In this document: one piece after another, positions 19,111 to 20,365 of the stretch
Position numbering within the stretch: the stretch's first letter is position 1
Layout of the letters: every line of letters starts with the position of its first letter
Assembly (NCBI GenBank): GCA_002402375.1
Contig: DHFT01000059.1
Location: 1-20,365, forward strand
Direction: 5' to 3'
Source of the DNA: Elusimicrobia bacterium UBA4817
GTDB taxonomy: Bacteria; Elusimicrobiota; UBA8919
DNA length: 20,365 bases
Made by a program: the position numbers and the translations under genes
The notes under the pieces: generated by a model
Told to the model about the DNA's origin: nothing
What the model saw: only the letters and a program-made list of their open reading frames with translations
Databases searched by the model: none

Positions 19111-20157
19111 ATGACATATAAACCGAATTACACGATTACTAACCGAATACTAAATGCCATTGCAAAGATAGAGGCACTAAATACCTACATATCAAAAACG
19201 GATATATTGCCTGTCTGGGAGAAAAAACTTCGTCATCGGGCAAAACTTAAAAGCAGTCATTATTCAACACGGATAGAAGGGAACCGTTTGACTTATGAAC
19301 AGGTAGAAAAGGTCTCAAAGAACGAGAAAATCACAGGGGCGACTGAAAAAGATGTAAGAGAAGTCCGCAATTATTTTAATGTGCTTGATTTTATTGAACG
19401 AATCAGCGAAAAGAAAACAACAGTGAATCACAAAGTAATTTTGAAAATGCACTACATTACAATAAACGGTATTCTTACCGGCGACCTCAAAGGCAAATAC
19501 AGGACACAGCAGAATGTCATAAAAGACACATCAACCGGCGAAGTCGTTTATTTGCCGCCTGCTGCCGAATATGTATATCGGATGATGGACGAATTAGTTT
19601 CTTTTTTGAACACGGAAAAAGAAATACATCCGCTGCTGAAAGCAGGAATATCACATTATGAATTTGTGAGAGTTCATCCATTTATGGACGGTAACGGCAG
19701 AGTTGCCCGTGCGCTTACGATGCTTGTTTTATATTTGAATGGTTACGATATTCGTAAATTATTCGCTCTTGAAGAATATTACGAGCAAGATAGGGAAAGA
19801 TATTACAGTGCGATAGAGTCGGTACAAAAACATAAAGGCAGTTTAACAATCTGGCTTGAGTATTTTCTTGAAGGAATGGTTTTTGAACTTGAGCGGGTAA
19901 AAGGCGAGATGGAAAAGATAAAAGAAACGGGTCAAGCGGGTGTTCCAAAAGATCTTAATCCAAGACAGATTTCCGTTGTGTCTTACATTCAGAAAAACGG
20001 TTATATAAAGAACAAAGATTACAGGAACATTTTTAAGGTTTCCAACAAAACCGCCCAGACCGACTTACAAAAACTGGTTGATAAAAATATTCTAATAATT
20101 GAGGGTAAGGGTCGCTCTGTCAGTTATAAGATGAAAAATCGCTTGAAAATTTTGTGA
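19111..20157 (+). CDS. Class II Fic/DOC-family AMPylase with winged-helix tail
   Basis: This Fic-domain protein (348 residues from the ATG at 19111) transfers AMP or another nucleotide from a cofactor to target hydroxyls. The complete active motif is HPFMDGNGRVAR (residues 189-200), with His189 catalytic. The inhibitory helix motif STRIEGN (from residue 52) precedes the Fic core, which marks class II auto-inhibited enzymes. A Fic_N-type region is at the N-terminus and a winged-helix DNA-binding-like domain (about 275-335, LNPRQISVVSYIQ) at the C-terminus. The longer frame from the TTG at 19063 is rejected, because that codon is the -35 box; AGAGG lies 5 nt before the ATG at 19111. Chromosomal Fic proteins of this layout are sometimes toxin-like, but no antitoxin gene is visible. 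Confidence 0.92.
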   Translation: MTYKPNYTITNRILNAIAKIEALNTYISKTDILPVWEKKLRHRAKLKSSHYSTRIEGNRLTYEQVEKVSKNEKITGATEKDVREVRNYFNVLDFIERISEKKTTVNHKVILKMHYITINGILTGDLKGKYRTQQNVIKDTSTGEVVYLPPAAEYVYRMMDELVSFLNTEKEIHPLLKAGISHYEFVRVHPFMDGNGRVARALTMLVLYLNGYDIRKLFALEEYYEQDRERYYSAIESVQKHKGSLTIWLEYFLEGMVFELERVKGEMEKIKETGQAGVPKDLNPRQISVVSYIQKNGYIKNKDYRNIFKVSNKTAQTDLQKLVDKNILIIEGKGRSVSYKMKNRLKIL

Positions 20158-20166
20158 AAAATTGAT

Positions 20167-20187
20167 AAAATAGCAGTGTTGCATTTT
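20167..20187 (+). terminator. Weak hairpin after the Fic gene
   Basis: AAAAT(A)GCA, loop GTGT, TGCATTTT forms an eight-pair stem with one bulged A, starting 10 nt after the Fic stop codon. The right arm ends in TTTT but no longer U-tract follows. It is AT-rich and weak, so a terminator role is only possible. Confidence 0.3.
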
Positions 20188-20237
20188 AATTTCGCTCTGA
20201 TAACTCCAACTTCCATACATTTTTGACAGAAATCACA

Positions 20238-20345
20238 ATGAAAAAAATAATTATTACTATGTGTTGTACAATAATGGTTTTATGTTTTTTAAATCTGTTT
20301 GCAGAGATATTAAATAATGACTATAAAAATGAAGAAGAAATTTGA
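20238..20345 (+). CDS. Short signal-peptide ORF, apparently cut by the terminal repeat
   Basis: ATG at 20238 opens a 35-codon frame. Residues 1-22 are a textbook lysine-led signal peptide (MKKIIITMCC, a hydrophobic core, then NLFA), followed by only 13 hydrophilic residues rich in Asn, Asp and Glu. The TGA stop at 20343-20345 is formed by the first three bases of the terminal inverted repeat. It looks like the start of an exported protein gene whose remainder was lost or separated by the repeat. The ribosome-binding site is poor. It is too short to name. Confidence 0.5.
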   Translation: MKKIIITMCCTIMVLCFLNLFAEILNNDYKNEEEI

Positions 20346-20365
20346 CCCTACCCCATTGTATGTAC
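20343..20365 (-). repeat. Right copy of 23-bp terminal inverted repeat
   Basis: It is the exact reverse complement of bases 2-24, with the core TGACCCTACCCC. The identity ends exactly where it interrupts the small exported-protein ORF. No third copy was seen within the window. Confidence 0.8.

Noticed and set aside
20223..20253. Possible promoter TTGACA before the small exported ORF
   Set aside because: The only -10-like sequence is at a 19-bp spacing and lies within the ORF itself, so it cannot serve that start codon.

Overview
The window is a piece of a low-GC (roughly 35% by eye) Gram-negative-type bacterial genome. A MoxR/VWA/DUF4175 operon, DUF2723 glycosyltransferases with TPR tails, a REP-associated transposase and a class II Fic protein together suggest a poorly cultured lineage (for example the FCB group, Elusimicrobiota, Omnitrophota or a WOR-3-like phylum). 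I cannot place it more precisely from sequence alone. The first and last bases form a 23-bp inverted repeat, so this looks like a contig that stops in a dispersed repeat at both ends.

Layout: (1) 1-588, a REP-associated (Y1/HUH) transposase cut off at its N-terminus, followed by a REP-like palindrome. (2) 633-19025, one long plus-strand transcription unit of eleven genes. Eight of its ten junctions are four-base ATGA stop/start overlaps; the others are gaps of 24 and 2 nt. It begins with a MoxR AAA+ ATPase, a DUF58 protein, a BatA-like VWA membrane protein, a DUF4159 protein and a second membrane VWA protein. It then runs without a break into five surface-glycan genes (three DUF2723 GT-C enzymes, one GT39-like GT-C enzyme and a zinc-ribbon methyltransferase), and ends with a 1067-residue DUF4175-type coiled-coil membrane protein. 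(3) 19063-20157, a Fic/AMPylase gene with its own consensus promoter. (4) 20238-20345, a short signal-peptide ORF that stops inside the terminal repeat.

How the genes may work together: MoxR ATPases with DUF58/VWA partners are thought to be chaperone-like machines for maturing envelope proteins or complexes, and DUF4175 and DUF4159 proteins commonly accompany them. The embedded GT-C genes would act on lipid-linked sugars at the periplasmic face, so the operon could couple an envelope complex to glycosylation. That coupling is inference.

The most striking structure is a family of seven-base tandem repeats inside coding sequence. The three DUF2723 genes hold seven heptamer loci, most with exactly four perfect copies. 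Five of them are paired arrays in which the left half encodes a basic cytoplasmic loop and the right half encodes the start of the next membrane helix, with the two halves partly complementary. An eighth array forms the hydrophobic core of the DUF4159 signal peptide; its only variant unit lies exactly where a perfect unit would create a stop codon. The arrays sit next to DNA blocks that are nearly identical among otherwise diverged paralogues, which points to gene conversion. I regard this intragenic heptamer system as the main candidate for something undescribed.
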